Of a DNA stretch of 64,000 nt, positions 28,501-36,999 are shown one piece after another. Within the stretch, counting starts at the first letter, position 1. Each line of letters starts with the position of its first letter. The notes under the pieces were generated by a model. The model was given only the letters and a program-made list of their open reading frames with translations, searched no databases and was not told where the DNA came from. The translations under genes were made by a program, and so were the position numbers. The stretch lies in assembly GCF_006171285.1 (NCBI RefSeq), contig NZ_CP040889.1:4712001-4776000 (forward strand), in the 5' to 3' direction. The stretch comes from Leclercia adecarboxylata (GTDB lineage: Bacteria; Pseudomonadota; Gammaproteobacteria; Enterobacterales; Enterobacteriaceae).

Positions 28501-31500
28501 CCCGCTGTTGCTCAGGCTGCTGGCGTTGGTCGCCTCAATCGCCGCCCCGGCGGTTGACCCCATGGTGATGGAAGTGCCGGAGTTCACGTTGCCGGAGGTG
28601 CGCGCCAGCACCCCGGTGCTGTCGGTGCCGTTACCGTTGATGGTGTAGCCGGTGCCGATGGTCAGATCGCCGGTGGTTTGCGAGCCGTCCGCCTGCATAA
28701 AGGCAAACCCGCTGCCGCTGCCCGCCACGTTCAGGACGTTGCCAGTGCCTTCTGCGGTGAAGGTCACCGCCGTGCGAATAGCAGGGCCATCGCCGGAATT
28801 AATGGTCACGTTGTTCAGGTTGATGTTACTGGAGCTGGCATTGTTGTTGATGCCCGCCCCGGTTCCGGTCACGTCGATGGTGGTGTTGCTGGCGTTGAAG
28901 GAGGAGGCTCCGGTGCTGTCGATGCGCACCCCGTCCGCGCCGTTGCTGGCGGTGATCTGGTTCCCGGTGCCGTTGACGGTGAGCGTCGCTCCGTTACCCG
29001 CCAGCTGCACCGCCGCCAGGCCGCCGTTGGCGGTGACTGTGCCGAGCTGGCTGACCGTTGCGCCCGCCCCCTGCACCCGCAGGCCGATGTTACCGCTGCC
29101 AGCGGCCCCCGAAACGGTGATCGCCCCGCTGTTGTTCAGCAGACCCGCGTTCTGAATATCCACGCCAATGTTGTTGGTGCCAGCGACGCTGACCGGGGCG
29201 GTGACCGTGGCCTCGCCGTTGTTGTGCAAAATAATCCCGGTACTGCTGTTCCCCAGCAGGTCAATCGCCGCCCCCGCATTCAGGGTGAGATTGCCGAGGT
29301 AGCCGACGTTATACCCCACAATACCCGTCTGCCCGGCGGCAGAGGTGATGACCGCATCGGAAGTGACGCGGGTTAAGCGCGGATCGGGATCGATAGTGGC
29401 GTCGATGTTGTAGTTACGCCCGTCCACCAGCACGGCGGTGGTGTTATCGCCCGTCAGGTTAATCGCCCCGTCGGTGATCGCCCCGTTGGCCCCGCCGGTC
29501 ACTTTGACCCCCACCGCACCCGCGCCAGAGACGGTAATGGTGGCATCCCCGGTGGTTAACTGGGTGGCGACGTCATCCGCCGGATCGGCATTGTTCAGAT
29601 CGTCCACGCCGTTGGCAAAGACCCCCGTCGAGCCCTGGCCTGAAACGTTCAAATCGTAGCTGCTGCCGGTGCCGGTATCGCCGTTGAAGACAGCCCCGTG
29701 ATCGACGACGAAGAGAATCGACTGGGTCTGGGCGCTGTCGGTAATGGTGGCATTGGTGATATTGATGCTGGAGCCCTGGCCCCAGGCGTAATAGCCGATT
29801 TGCTGCGAGTTCTGGAACGACAGTGACGCATCTGCCCCGATATCAATGGTGGCATTGCCCCGGGCGTGCACGCCAATCGCCCCCGCCGATAACAGGCTGA
29901 TATCGGAATCCAGCGTCACCTGGGCGGCATTGTTGTTCAGGCCTTCGGCATAGACGGCATAGTTGCGGTAGGTGTAAGGCTGGTTATCGGTGCCGCCGGT
30001 ATCCCCCGCGCTGCCCACCACAATCTCGCTGCTGGCGGTGGAGTTCAGGGAGGCGTTGGCGGACTGCGCCAGGATATTCAGGGCGATGTTGTTGTCACCA
30101 TCAACAAAAATATTCCCGTTGTTGGTCACCACCCCGCCATTGTCTTTGACGTACATGCCGTAGTTGGCGGCAGCAGAGGTCTCGCCGGTCGACGTTGGCG
30201 TCAGGGTACCCAGCACGTTCAGCTGGCCGTTGTTGGTCGCCGCCTCGGTGCCGCCCTCAACCAGCATCCCTGCGGCATTGCGGGTGCCGGAGAGCAGCGT
30301 GATGGTACCGTCGGCAGTGTTCTCCATGTTGCCCTGGCCGGTGGTGTACATCCCGGCGCTTAACGCCCCGCTGCCCACCAGATTCACCGCCTCCGGGGTC
30401 TCCCCGGAGATAACAGGCGTTGCGCCAAGATAAATTTGCCCGGCGTTGGTTACGGTGCCCGTTGACTCACTGTAAATCGCATACCCGGCAGCCCGTCCAT
30501 CGGGGTTACGGCTGTTACCCGTCAGGGTAATAGTGCCGGTATTGCTGAGGGTACTGTTACCGCCAACGGCCATCCCCCATGCGGTACGGGAGGCGTTATC
30601 CGTTACCGCAACATTGATGTAACCCTGGTTGGTGAGCGTGGCGTTTGTTACGCCAACCATCCCTACGCTACCGGCGTTGCTCACATTCTGGTTAACGCCG
30701 TCTTTCTCAAGGAATAGCCCGGCGTTAATCACCCCGGTATTCAGCGCCGTGCCGTAACTGGCCAGCATCGCCGCCGAGGTGGGGCTGCTGCCGCTACTGC
30801 GCCAGGCGTTGATGGTGCCGTTGTTGACGATCGCCCCGCCGTCGAATGCCTCCATCACCGCCGAGGCCCCATCCACGGCGAGGCTCGCGTCGGTGGTGAC
30901 GGTGCCGGTTGCGCCCGTGCCGTTGGCATAGATAACCCGCAAGTCTCCGGTGCCGAGGGTGGCGTTATTGTTATGCGCCAGTCTGTCTTCCCAGACGTTA
31001 TAGGTGAGATTAATTTGGGTGCTTTGCGCCTGGCTGAGTAACCCGGTGATGATGCTGTTATAGACGGTCTGGGCTTCTACCGCCGAATCAATTACTTCGC
31101 CATCCACCTCAGCACCCGCGGTCAGCCAGTACTGAATTTGCGGGCTTCCGGCGTACGCGCCCTGGCCGGTGAGGTAGTTATTTACATCGGCGATGTCATC
31201 GGAGGAGGTGATGTTAAATTCGCGGGTACCCACCTGAATCACCCGCCCGCCGGGCAATTCGGTGTAGTTCGGTAACGTCAGGGTGTAGTTATACTGGGTA
31301 CTTTGCGCCCCCACGCTCTGCGCTTGCGCACTGACCACCGCCGCAGGACGGAAATGAATGTAGTTATCGGACAGCCAGTTCACTGCGCTGGTAGCGGTCT
31401 CTCCCGCATCGGCCCGCGCCAGGGTGGAGTTTTTGGTCAATAGATCGAGAGTGTTTTCCGCTGCGGCTATGGGCGTTGCGCCGTTGGTATCCGCCCCGAC

Positions 31501-32238
31501 GTTAATGTTCGCCGTGCCGCCATCATTCCCCACCTCGGCGATCCCAAACCCATTCATGATCCGGACGGAGTTGGGGTCATACACCGACAACTGCATGTTC
31601 CCGACGGGGGTATCATCCGAGGAAACAAAGGTATTTGAGTCGTAAATACTGATGACCTGGAAGCTGCCGTCCAGTCCGGGAACCTCAACGTTGAGCTCCT
31701 GATCCTGCTGCGGGTTGGCCGGGTTTGGCGAATAGGTAAACTCACCGATATTGGCTGAAGTAATAGGTGTTTCGACCCCCTGCGAATCGGTGGCCGTGAT
31801 GGTCAGGATGCGATCGCCTTCGGGCGCAACGGCCCCGGGCAAGGCACTGGTTACTGCCACCGTGCGTCCGCTAACGCCATTCCCGGCAGTGACATCCGGC
31901 ATTACCGGTATCGGCCCGAGAATATTCAGCGTGGTGCCCGGCGCATAATGATTCGGTAAAACCTCATTATCGATGCTGAATGCAATGCCGGTGTTAATGA
32001 CGGTATCGAAGTTATAAGCAGGATCGGTTGAGAATAAATAACTGGGGTAAACCGAAGCCCAGTTAACATCGTCAGCAGAAGCGACACCGGATAAACCGAA
32101 GAGTAATACCGGAGCGGCGCGGGTGACCAATAAGCGGCGCCGACAACGTTTTGATCCAGTATGCGAAGTAGAAAGTTCACCTACCGCGACAAAACAGCCT
32201 GCCACATGGCTCCATACATGACGATATATTTTGTTCAT
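22546..32238 (-). CDS. Giant type Va autotransporter adhesin
   Basis: The protein has 3,230 aa. An extended signal peptide region (ESPR, MNKIYRHVWSHVAGCFVAVG) precedes the signal cut near GVASA. The passenger is a long Gly/Asn/Thr-rich beta-helix. The first half repeats short N-T-G units. The second half holds many autotransporter-associated strand repeats of the form GGGTLTLTGDNSYSG, including a duplicated block of about 270-280 residues. An AIDA-type barrel of about 290 residues starts near RFWARYLTK and ends in SLGMKIRF. No protease catalytic triad is evident, so adhesion or autoaggregation is likely. It starts 258 nt after the HAD gene of the upstream operon and precedes mscS by about 110 nt. 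Confidence 0.95.
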   Translation of the reverse strand: MNKIYRHVWSHVAGCFVAVGELSTSHTGSKRCRRRLLVTRAAPVLLFGLSGVASADDVNWASVYPSYLFSTDPAYNFDTVINTGIAFSIDNEVLPNHYAPGTTLNILGPIPVMPDVTAGNGVSGRTVAVTSALPGAVAPEGDRILTITATDSQGVETPITSANIGEFTYSPNPANPQQDQELNVEVPGLDGSFQVISIYDSNTFVSSDDTPVGNMQLSVYDPNSVRIMNGFGIAEVGNDGGTANINVGADTNGATPIAAAENTLDLLTKNSTLARADAGETATSAVNWLSDNYIHFRPAAVVSAQAQSVGAQSTQYNYTLTLPNYTELPGGRVIQVGTREFNITSSDDIADVNNYLTGQGAYAGSPQIQYWLTAGAEVDGEVIDSAVEAQTVYNSIITGLLSQAQSTQINLTYNVWEDRLAHNNNATLGTGDLRVIYANGTGATGTVTTDASLAVDGASAVMEAFDGGAIVNNGTINAWRSSGSSPTSAAMLASYGTALNTGVINAGLFLEKDGVNQNVSNAGSVGMVGVTNATLTNQGYINVAVTDNASRTAWGMAVGGNSTLSNTGTITLTGNSRNPDGRAAGYAIYSESTGTVTNAGQIYLGATPVISGETPEAVNLVGSGALSAGMYTTGQGNMENTADGTITLLSGTRNAAGMLVEGGTEAATNNGQLNVLGTLTPTSTGETSAAANYGMYVKDNGGVVTNNGNIFVDGDNNIALNILAQSANASLNSTASSEIVVGSAGDTGGTDNQPYTYRNYAVYAEGLNNNAAQVTLDSDISLLSAGAIGVHARGNATIDIGADASLSFQNSQQIGYYAWGQGSSINITNATITDSAQTQSILFVVDHGAVFNGDTGTGSSYDLNVSGQGSTGVFANGVDDLNNADPADDVATQLTTGDATITVSGAGAVGVKVTGGANGAITDGAINLTGDNTTAVLVDGRNYNIDATIDPDPRLTRVTSDAVITSAAGQTGIVGYNVGYLGNLTLNAGAAIDLLGNSSTGIILHNNGEATVTAPVSVAGTNNIGVDIQNAGLLNNSGAITVSGAAGSGNIGLRVQGAGATVSQLGTVTANGGLAAVQLAGNGATLTVNGTGNQITASNGADGVRIDSTGASSFNASNTTIDVTGTGAGINNNASSSNINLNNVTINSGDGPAIRTAVTFTAEGTGNVLNVAGSGSGFAFMQADGSQTTGDLTIGTGYTINGNGTDSTGVLARTSGNVNSGTSITMGSTAGAAIEATNASSLSNSGVITTSSDTGSTILAQNTSAFSNSGTITSTSTTNAQSLIALNGTAASRSITNTGNIISQSEDATVIDASGTANNTVVNTGTLRAASDTAQVVLTGSGVDVMNINAGTTQGEITLGSGSDQFGFTAGEFAGGVTFTGADGNDSATFGDVSMTRVRHVLSEGGTNSTLTFNGTHSNAGSANIGSLAADDLATGTNIGTGWSTLTLDGDPTDIRVVNDLALSGASQINVNNGATLRTGDNAVTSGEATVRQYNIATMGANSLVSFDGAGAQTYSGVISGSGGMERIGGGDTVLLGDNSYTGNTLIGPDSELALGNGGTTGSLSTTTNITDNGLLTVNRSDDVALNGVISGSGAFRQLGSGVTRLGGNNSYAGTTTVEQGTLLINGVQTGTGLTTVQSGTTLGGYGTLGGDVVFETGTVLRPGDDARGNGTGELTINGDLTLASDTDSQFQLGEVYTPGGALNDLVTVAGDLTLDGVVNVALTAGGSFLPGVYRLFNYGGALINNTMDIGTLPPNDANQYAIQTNIASQVNLVLDFVVPSNQLQFWDGDLNATNHGDGTSGNGIVDGGFGSWNALIAGTSNNWTQSNGVGNAPWSQRAFAVFQGDADTVLVSNAFGDVITSGMQFTTDGYVLTPDLINQDSQLHMVSTGIAGVITPDNSYDAVGGTHGDSYFAIRVGDGAAGADVNTTLNVDLVQDSDADGAIRLLKTDPGRLILNGDNQYSGGTEVWNGTLQVSKDSSLGDAGTFVFLKNGATFQTGADYTTDRLFIVDGVAGGTFDVYGNTFASQGGIGGDGPLAVRDSSTGTGDGVLDLNVANTYQGNTTITGKNGTGTLTVNANATGALGRADSTVSLTDAARLNVNNDSAAQSHLFDVNNATLAFNDTATADGSTINLTNGTLELTDTSSGGAATINVDADSQMLLSGSADAGTSLTTNSGTVAFAGNAQAASARISNLAGGNVTLAGSAGNTAIGSLSGAGNVDLGAATLTEGNLGLNDTISGIISGIGGGLVKTGGGTLTLTGDNSYSGATAVQQGVLLVNGDQSAASGAATVDAGATLGGAGTLGGSVSVADDGHLTPGATLDSVGELTMGSLTLAQNAQLDFQFGQSGTPGGALNDLLTVNGDLNLDGKLNITQTPGGNFDVGVYRVIDYSGTLTNNILEIGTAPAAVDDLYVQTSIDGQVNLVNRTGYTMRFWDGFGGAGGSLKNNDVIDGGNGVWQNSNGNDNWTTDRTNPEGAFNTPFSDGAFAVFGGESGTVTVDNSLGAVTISGAQFMTDGYVINDGVITTNTADTVLRVGNGTLDGAGYTATINSLIAGSGGLNKTDLGTLVLNGSNTYQSGTAISGGVLQVSGDPNLGAAGTGITLSGGTLRYGAAFDTARAVTLAGDGGAIDTNGNDVSLLTAIGGSGNLAKQGDGTLTLTQDSSFQGDTTIRNGTLQLGNGGNSGSVLGNIVNLATLVVDRANTLDLNGIISGTGDFIQRGEGTTVLNGLNTWSGYTLVENGTLLAGGENRFSSASSHIVSSNGLLDTGGHNQTVANLVNQGTVNLRGGDVGSTLTVQGDYVGLDGTLKIAAQQNSPGVADHLVIDGGTASGTTLLDIDVSRLGEPTEGDGILVVDAINGGVTTAQTTKDAFTLGSDYLTAGAWEYQLFAGDINGAGEDWFLRAGYRPDVPGFDTLPSIIRQADLFVLGTLHLRQGDERPYRADNPADQEGRFWARYLTKTVDQKLDDATGSTSHSQYNGMQMGLDLWQDDKWRAGMYTTFMDIDSAIDGNTGMSGGAAYNSTFSTYLGGYATWTDTDGLYVDNVLQYGYHSVDLKNMTDHETYHPDGNSVTASVEVGKPWYFGDTGWAFEPQAQLIWQWSDFDDVTLKDPAKTRVSVKADSAVIGRLGARLTAEYDTNHGIVKPYVRVNYWQELTDGQDEVTYRNTANSNGKTTLKANQQFSATEAAVGATWMVTDDVQAYTEVGKTWDNSGKTSLDADISASLGMKIRF
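24680..27430 (-). repeat. Large internal duplication in the autotransporter passenger
   Basis: Two diverged copies of a block of about 270-280 residues lie at roughly 27430-26620 and 25480-24680. Both run from NNSYAGTT or DNSYSGAT, through TLGGxGTLGG and TPGGALNDL, to FWDG and a final FxTDGYV. The divergence shows the copying is old. Confidence 0.7.
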
Positions 32239-32435
32239 AACATACCCTGTCTAACCCAATAGTTTGAAATCTATGGAAATACGCGGAAAAGTTAAGAAAC
32301 ATTCAGACAATGAATATATTTAGGTTAGTCGAATAAATTTATTTTACCTGGCAGAAAGCCCGGTAAATTCAATACGAAAAAGTAATGAGGAAGGGAGAAA
32401 AACTACGCATTATTCAGAGTACATCCACCCTGAAG

Positions 32436-32479
32436 CCCTCTTTTAAATCGACCTGAATAAGGCTGATAGTAAAAGAGGG
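32436..32479. repeat. 10-bp inverted repeat between the HAD and autotransporter genes
   Basis: CCCTCTTTTA and TAAAAGAGGG are perfect inverted arms with a 24-nt spacer, just past the HAD stop codon and about 200 nt upstream of the autotransporter start. The structure could end the ats-mox-bat transcript or act as an operator for the autotransporter. No T-run follows, so it is not a standard terminator. Confidence 0.45.
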
Positions 32480-32495
32480 GGAAACAGGCCAAAGG

Positions 32496-33491
32496 CTATT
32501 TTTTACACAGCGCCGGATCGAAAACGGTCTTCCAGTCTTTTTGCATATCCACCACCGTCCAGCCTTTTTCTTTCGCTACGCTTAAGCCCTCTACCAGTTT
32601 TCCGCTGGCAGGAGGATGGCTGTCATAGGCATATTCCCGATCGGCATCGGTATGATGAACAATAAGCCCAAATGTTCTGTAATCCGGATTGGCCGCGGTG
32701 TATTGCATCATGGCTAAATCACCGTCGCTGTTACCGAAGGCGGCCACCGGACGTTGCCCCATAAACAGGTGGATCGCCACCGGTTTGGCGGCGGCATCGT
32801 CGTTGAAAGCACCTTTCATGGTTTTGCGCAGCTGGGTGCCGTTATCGGTCAGCGTAAAGTCGCTGAGCGCAAACGAGCCGACCACCTGCTCAGGCGGAAT
32901 GCCGTACATTTTATTACTCAGCACCCGCATAAAGTCGATTCCGCCGCCAGAGATGATCCAGGTCTTAAAGCCGTTCTCCCGCAGATAGTCCAGCAGCTGG
33001 CGCATGGGCTGGTAGCCCATGGTGTCGTAGCGGCAGCCAAAACGTTGATCGCGCTGGTTATCCACCCACTGGCTGACGCGCTGGTCAAACTCCTCGGTGG
33101 TGATGTCACTGTGCGTTGCCGCCAGAATCTGCATCAGCCCTTTTTCACCCGAGGCGGCGACCGCCTTCAGGTCGTTATTCAGCACAGCGCCCAGCACCGG
33201 ATCGTTCTTCCATTCCGGATGCTGCGGCGCAAGGCGTTTGACTTCATCCACCGCAAACTGCAGCTGGAACGTCAACGGCGCTTCAGGCCACAGGGTGCCG
33301 TCGTTATCAAACACCACGTAACGTTTGTCCGCCGGAATAAAGGTTGCGCGGTCCTGATTCGTGGCATTTTGTACCCACTGCACGATAGCGTTTTTTGCTG
33401 CGGTATCATTCCAGGCTGAGAGCGGATCCGCCGCATGGGCACCGCTGACGGCACCAAGCAGCAGCACGCTGAGCATTAACTTTTTATTCAT
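32496..33491 (-). CDS. Secreted HAD-superfamily phosphatase
   Basis: This is a 331-aa protein with signal peptide (cut near GAHA), so it is probably periplasmic. HAD motif I is FDNDGTLW with Asp62 and Asp64. Motif II is WIISGGG near 178, and the acidic motif IV is NSDGDLAMM near 258. The fold resembles phosphoserine phosphatase-like HADs. The substrate is unknown. It begins 3 nt after the BatD-like stop codon and closes the ats-mox-bat gene run. Confidence 0.88.
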   Translation of the reverse strand: MNKKLMLSVLLLGAVSGAHAADPLSAWNDTAAKNAIVQWVQNATNQDRATFIPADKRYVVFDNDGTLWPEAPLTFQLQFAVDEVKRLAPQHPEWKNDPVLGAVLNNDLKAVAASGEKGLMQILAATHSDITTEEFDQRVSQWVDNQRDQRFGCRYDTMGYQPMRQLLDYLRENGFKTWIISGGGIDFMRVLSNKMYGIPPEQVVGSFALSDFTLTDNGTQLRKTMKGAFNDDAAAKPVAIHLFMGQRPVAAFGNSDGDLAMMQYTAANPDYRTFGLIVHHTDADREYAYDSHPPASGKLVEGLSVAKEKGWTVVDMQKDWKTVFDPALCKK

Positions 33492-33494
33492 CGT

Positions 33495-34505
33495 TCACCT
33501 CTTTTTTTCAGGCGTCAGTTTGGGCAGAGGGACAGGAGCCCAAAAGTTGCGCCACCTATGATGGAGATATTTAAGGCTTCGCCACAGCAGACGTCGCGTC
33601 AACAGGATAACGGCAGCCAGGATAACGACCGCCGCGACGATCAGCGCCGTTCGCCAGTGATGTTCATCCGTTGTCCCCCGAAGTGCCGATTCGCTGCCCT
33701 GCGCGCGCGCTTCGGCCACCTGCAACGTGGACCCCGGTAATTCGGCAACCTGCCACTGCTGATGGGCTGTGTCCCACCAGCGCAATTTAACGGGCGGAAT
33801 GACAATCGTACCGGCCCGGGACGGGAGATAGCGCAGCTTCTCCACCCGCTGAGCCCCTTCGATTTGACCGCGCCCCGACTTCAGCAACGTGTTTTCGGGG
33901 GTCAGCCGTTGGGTATCGGTTCCGGGGATCGCATACAGGATCTGCGGGATTTGCGCCGCGGTAATGCCGGTGGCATTCACCGTAACAGCGCGCTCCACCA
34001 CATCCCCCACCCGCAGTTCGCCGTCATTGCTGGCGTGATACTGGGTAATTTTCTGGGTCAGGGTCAGGCTACTGGCGGGAAGGAAGCGGTCCGGCTGCTC
34101 CACGCCCTCAGGCCACGCCACCGCGGTTTTCAGCTCCGGCAATTGCACGGTGACAGGGGCCTGGCTGGCAGAAGTGAGCGTGACCTCCGTGGCGGGCAGC
34201 AGCAGATCGCCCTCATCCCACGCCATCACCTGTCTTTCGAGGCGAATACCGCTCCAGCTTGTTCCTCCCTGGCGGCGACTTAACAGCTGATTCGGCAGCG
34301 GCGTGGTCATTAATGCCCCGTTTTTAATCACAAAATCGGGCCATTCCGGGGGCGGATTAAACCAACTGTCGGTCCAGAAGGTGACCGCGACAACCACCGG
34401 CTGGCCTGGCGCGACATGTTCAGGTGCGACCAGTTCGCGGGTAATATCCATCGCCGCGCGGGCGGGTATTACCGCCAGCAACAGCAGAAGAAGAAAGGCT
34501 TTCAT
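33495..34505 (-). CDS. BatD-like membrane protein
   Basis: This is a 336-aa protein from ATG 34505, which overlaps the stop of the VWA/TPR gene (ATGA). A signal peptide (MKAFLLLLLLAVIPARA) is followed by a beta-rich periplasmic part of BatD (oxygen-tolerance) type, one membrane helix at about 275-300 (TALIVAAVVILAAVILL), and a basic tail. Bat proteins form membrane complexes with VWA partners and MoxR ATPases. The molecular role is not established. The position within the set is standard. Confidence 0.8.
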   Translation of the reverse strand: MKAFLLLLLLAVIPARAAMDITRELVAPEHVAPGQPVVVAVTFWTDSWFNPPPEWPDFVIKNGALMTTPLPNQLLSRRQGGTSWSGIRLERQVMAWDEGDLLLPATEVTLTSASQAPVTVQLPELKTAVAWPEGVEQPDRFLPASSLTLTQKITQYHASNDGELRVGDVVERAVTVNATGITAAQIPQILYAIPGTDTQRLTPENTLLKSGRGQIEGAQRVEKLRYLPSRAGTIVIPPVKLRWWDTAHQQWQVAELPGSTLQVAEARAQGSESALRGTTDEHHWRTALIVAAVVILAAVILLTRRLLWRSLKYLHHRWRNFWAPVPLPKLTPEKKR

Positions 34506-36025
34506 GGCGTCGGCTCCGTACTGGCGCGGTAGAGATTTTCCAGCAGGCCGGATGGTGATACCTCCAGATTGTCGAACCACTGCTCCACCTGTGGATTACT
34601 TCTGGCCGTGGGCTCAAGATCCTGCTGATTTACCCCCTGACCTTTCTTCAGATCGTGCTTAATTTCGTCGGGCTTGTAGTCCTGCTCCTTGCCCTGGGCA
34701 GCCTGGCGGTCGCGCTCTTTCTGGCGCAACTGCATGATAATGGCGGCGATAGCGGCGCGGTTCTTTTGCGCCAGCGCCCAGTCAGGACGCAGGCTTAACG
34801 CGCGATCGTAGCTGTTAAGGGCCTGCTGCCACTGCTTTTGTCCGGCGTAGCTGTTACCCAGCCACAGAAGCGTATCGGCAGTCTGCGGAGCCTGGCGAAA
34901 CGCCGACGCGGCGGCGACAAAATCCTCCGCGCGGTAGTACGCAATCCCCTGCCAGAGTGGATCCTGGAAACGTTGTGCTGCTTTCGCGTAGTCGCCCTTG
35001 TTGAACGCCAGCTGCCCCTGCATATCCGGGCTTACCCAGGCATCCAGCCAGGCGGCCTGACTTTGCGGGGCATACAGCAGCGGCACGACAACGATCAGGG
35101 CACAAATCAGCTGCCGCCGTCCGAAAAGCAGCAACAGCAGCATCGGGATCACCAGCAGATACCCGCTGTTTTTCCAGTGCAGATCGCCGCGGGCGTTGTT
35201 CTGCGAAGCCACCGACTGCTGGATGTGACGGGTAATTACCGGCAGATCGCTGTCATCATTGCTCACCAGCGTAACGGGAATACCGCCATCACGCAGGCCG
35301 CTGAAACGTTCGACGTTGAGGCGGGTATCGATTCCACGCTGGGCGTAATCGTCAGGCAGTTCGCCGCCGCGCGCCGTACCGGGCACCCAAATCTGCAGCG
35401 GCAGTTTTTGTTGTGCGAGCCAGGCCGCATCCTGCGGCGAGAGGGTATCGGCGATCAGTAAAATATTGCGCGGCGCATCGGGGGTTTCCGGCATATTTTT
35501 CAGGGCCAGAGCGATGGCCTGCCGTAACCCGGAGCCTTCGCCCTCGGGCAACAGCGCAGGATTTTGCGCGTGAAGAAACAGCGAGTAGAACGAGGGATCG
35601 ACGGTCAGCGGCGTGGTGAGGTAAGCCTGAGCGTTATACACCACCAGCCCAAAATGCGTGCCGGTTGAGCGCGACATCAGCTGCATAATTTTGCTTTGCA
35701 TCCGCTGATGGCGGCTGGGCGCAAGATCCTGGGCGTACATGGCCGGATCCTGCTGTAACACCACCATCAGATTACTTTGCGGCGTCAGGGCAGCGGGCAG
35801 TTCCCGCTGCCTGGTCGGGCCTGCCAGGGCGATCACCCCCAGCGCGCAGAGCCACGGCAATACCCGGGTGATGCGCTTTTTGCGTCCAATAATGAGTGCC
35901 CTGGCAAAGGGTTTATCCATAATCTGCTGCCAGGCGCTGCGCTGTCCGGTCGCCACAAACCACAGCAGCGCACAAACGAGCAGACCCGCTAACCACCAGG
36001 GATGGGTGAAGTGAAAATCACTCAT
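34502..36025 (-). CDS. VWA and TPR membrane protein (BatB/BatC fusion-like)
   Basis: This is a 507-aa protein from ATG 36025, overlapping the previous gene (ATGA). Two N-terminal membrane helices precede a von Willebrand A domain, then another pair of helices near 270-320 and TPR repeats at about 335-430 (WLGNSYAGQKQWQQALNSYD). The tail is charged and Gln-rich. The VWA metal site is degenerate: where BatA has DVSGS this one has QQDPA, so it should not bind a metal in the usual way. It combines the roles of BatB (VWA) and BatC (TPR). Confidence 0.85.
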   Translation of the reverse strand: MSDFHFTHPWWLAGLLVCALLWFVATGQRSAWQQIMDKPFARALIIGRKKRITRVLPWLCALGVIALAGPTRQRELPAALTPQSNLMVVLQQDPAMYAQDLAPSRHQRMQSKIMQLMSRSTGTHFGLVVYNAQAYLTTPLTVDPSFYSLFLHAQNPALLPEGEGSGLRQAIALALKNMPETPDAPRNILLIADTLSPQDAAWLAQQKLPLQIWVPGTARGGELPDDYAQRGIDTRLNVERFSGLRDGGIPVTLVSNDDSDLPVITRHIQQSVASQNNARGDLHWKNSGYLLVIPMLLLLLFGRRQLICALIVVVPLLYAPQSQAAWLDAWVSPDMQGQLAFNKGDYAKAAQRFQDPLWQGIAYYRAEDFVAAASAFRQAPQTADTLLWLGNSYAGQKQWQQALNSYDRALSLRPDWALAQKNRAAIAAIIMQLRQKERDRQAAQGKEQDYKPDEIKHDLKKGQGVNQQDLEPTARSNPQVEQWFDNLEVSPSGLLENLYRASTEPTP

Positions 36026-36999
36026 GCTGCTCTCTCCCGAATGAATCGCCCAACCGCGAGCAGGACCAGTAACCCCAGCGCCAGCAGCAGCGGCCACTGG
36101 AAGAGCGGAACGTGCCACGACCAGCCGATGGATTTCACCTGGACGGGGGTGATGGCGTCGATCTCTTTCCAGACGCTGTCCAGCGCGGCCCCGGAGTTGG
36201 CCGCCGTCCAGGATTGTCCCCCGGTGATCTGCGCGATGTTCTGCATCAGCGGCAGATCCACTTTGTCATCCCCGGTACTGTTGATATCGCCAAAGGCGAT
36301 GGTGTGCACCTGAACGTGATGGGCAGCGGCCAGCTGAGCGGCCAGAGCCGGTGCCAGCTGCGAAGCGGTATCGTTGCCGTCAGTCAGCAGGATAGCCAGT
36401 TTACTGGCTGCTTTATCAGTGGTGTTATCCAGCAGTTTGACCCCGACGCCCAGCGCATCACCGATGGCCGTTTGCTGGCCAACCATGCCGGGAGCCAGTT
36501 GATTGATGCGCGTTTGCAGCGCCTGCTTATCTTCGCTGACCGGCGCAAACGGCCAGGCCTGGCTGGCAAATATCACCAGACCTATGCGATCCGACTGCCG
36601 TGCCGCGACAAATTTTCTCACCGATGCCTGGACCGCCTGCAGGCGTGTCACCCCGCCCTGGACATCGTTTTTCGCCATCGAACCAGAGACATCAAGAATT
36701 AGTACCACGTCACGCATGGGTTTTTGAATATGCTGGGGCGGCGTAAGGTACTCCGGGCGGCAGAGCGCCGCCACCAGCAGCAGCCAGACCAGCCAGAACA
36801 GCAGGCTGGACAGTTTACCGGTGCGCACCGGCTGGCTGTTCAGCTTCAGCTCATCAATCAGTTCTGGTAAAAACGGGACCCGGACCTGCTCTTTGACCTC
36901 TCGCTCCTGCGACAGAAAATAGCGGCCAATCAGCGGCAGAAAAATCAGTAACGCTGCCCACGGCCAGGCGAAATCGATCCGGCTCAGATACTCAGACAT
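36022..36999 (-). CDS. VWA-domain membrane protein (BatA-like)
   Basis: This is a 325-aa protein with two N-terminal membrane helices (about 12-28 and 65-81), a VWA domain with intact MIDAS DVSGS (103-107), LLTDGND near 205, and a C-terminal helix at about 298-318. In MoxR-linked systems such VWA proteins bind a divalent metal and are thought to act with the ATPase on envelope or cofactor-dependent client proteins. It overlaps both neighbours by a few bases. Confidence 0.9.
   Translation of the reverse strand: MSEYLSRIDFAWPWAALLIFLPLIGRYFLSQEREVKEQVRVPFLPELIDELKLNSQPVRTGKLSSLLFWLVWLLLVAALCRPEYLTPPQHIQKPMRDVVLILDVSGSMAKNDVQGGVTRLQAVQASVRKFVAARQSDRIGLVIFASQAWPFAPVSEDKQALQTRINQLAPGMVGQQTAIGDALGVGVKLLDNTTDKAASKLAILLTDGNDTASQLAPALAAQLAAAHHVQVHTIAFGDINSTGDDKVDLPLMQNIAQITGGQSWTAANSGAALDSVWKEIDAITPVQVKSIGWSWHVPLFQWPLLLALGLLVLLAVGRFIRERAA

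Noticed and set aside
22546..32238. Repeats in the autotransporter gene as a possible CRISPR array
   Set aside because: The repeats are degenerate, codon-phased and of varied length. They encode beta-strand units, with no unique spacers between identical repeats.
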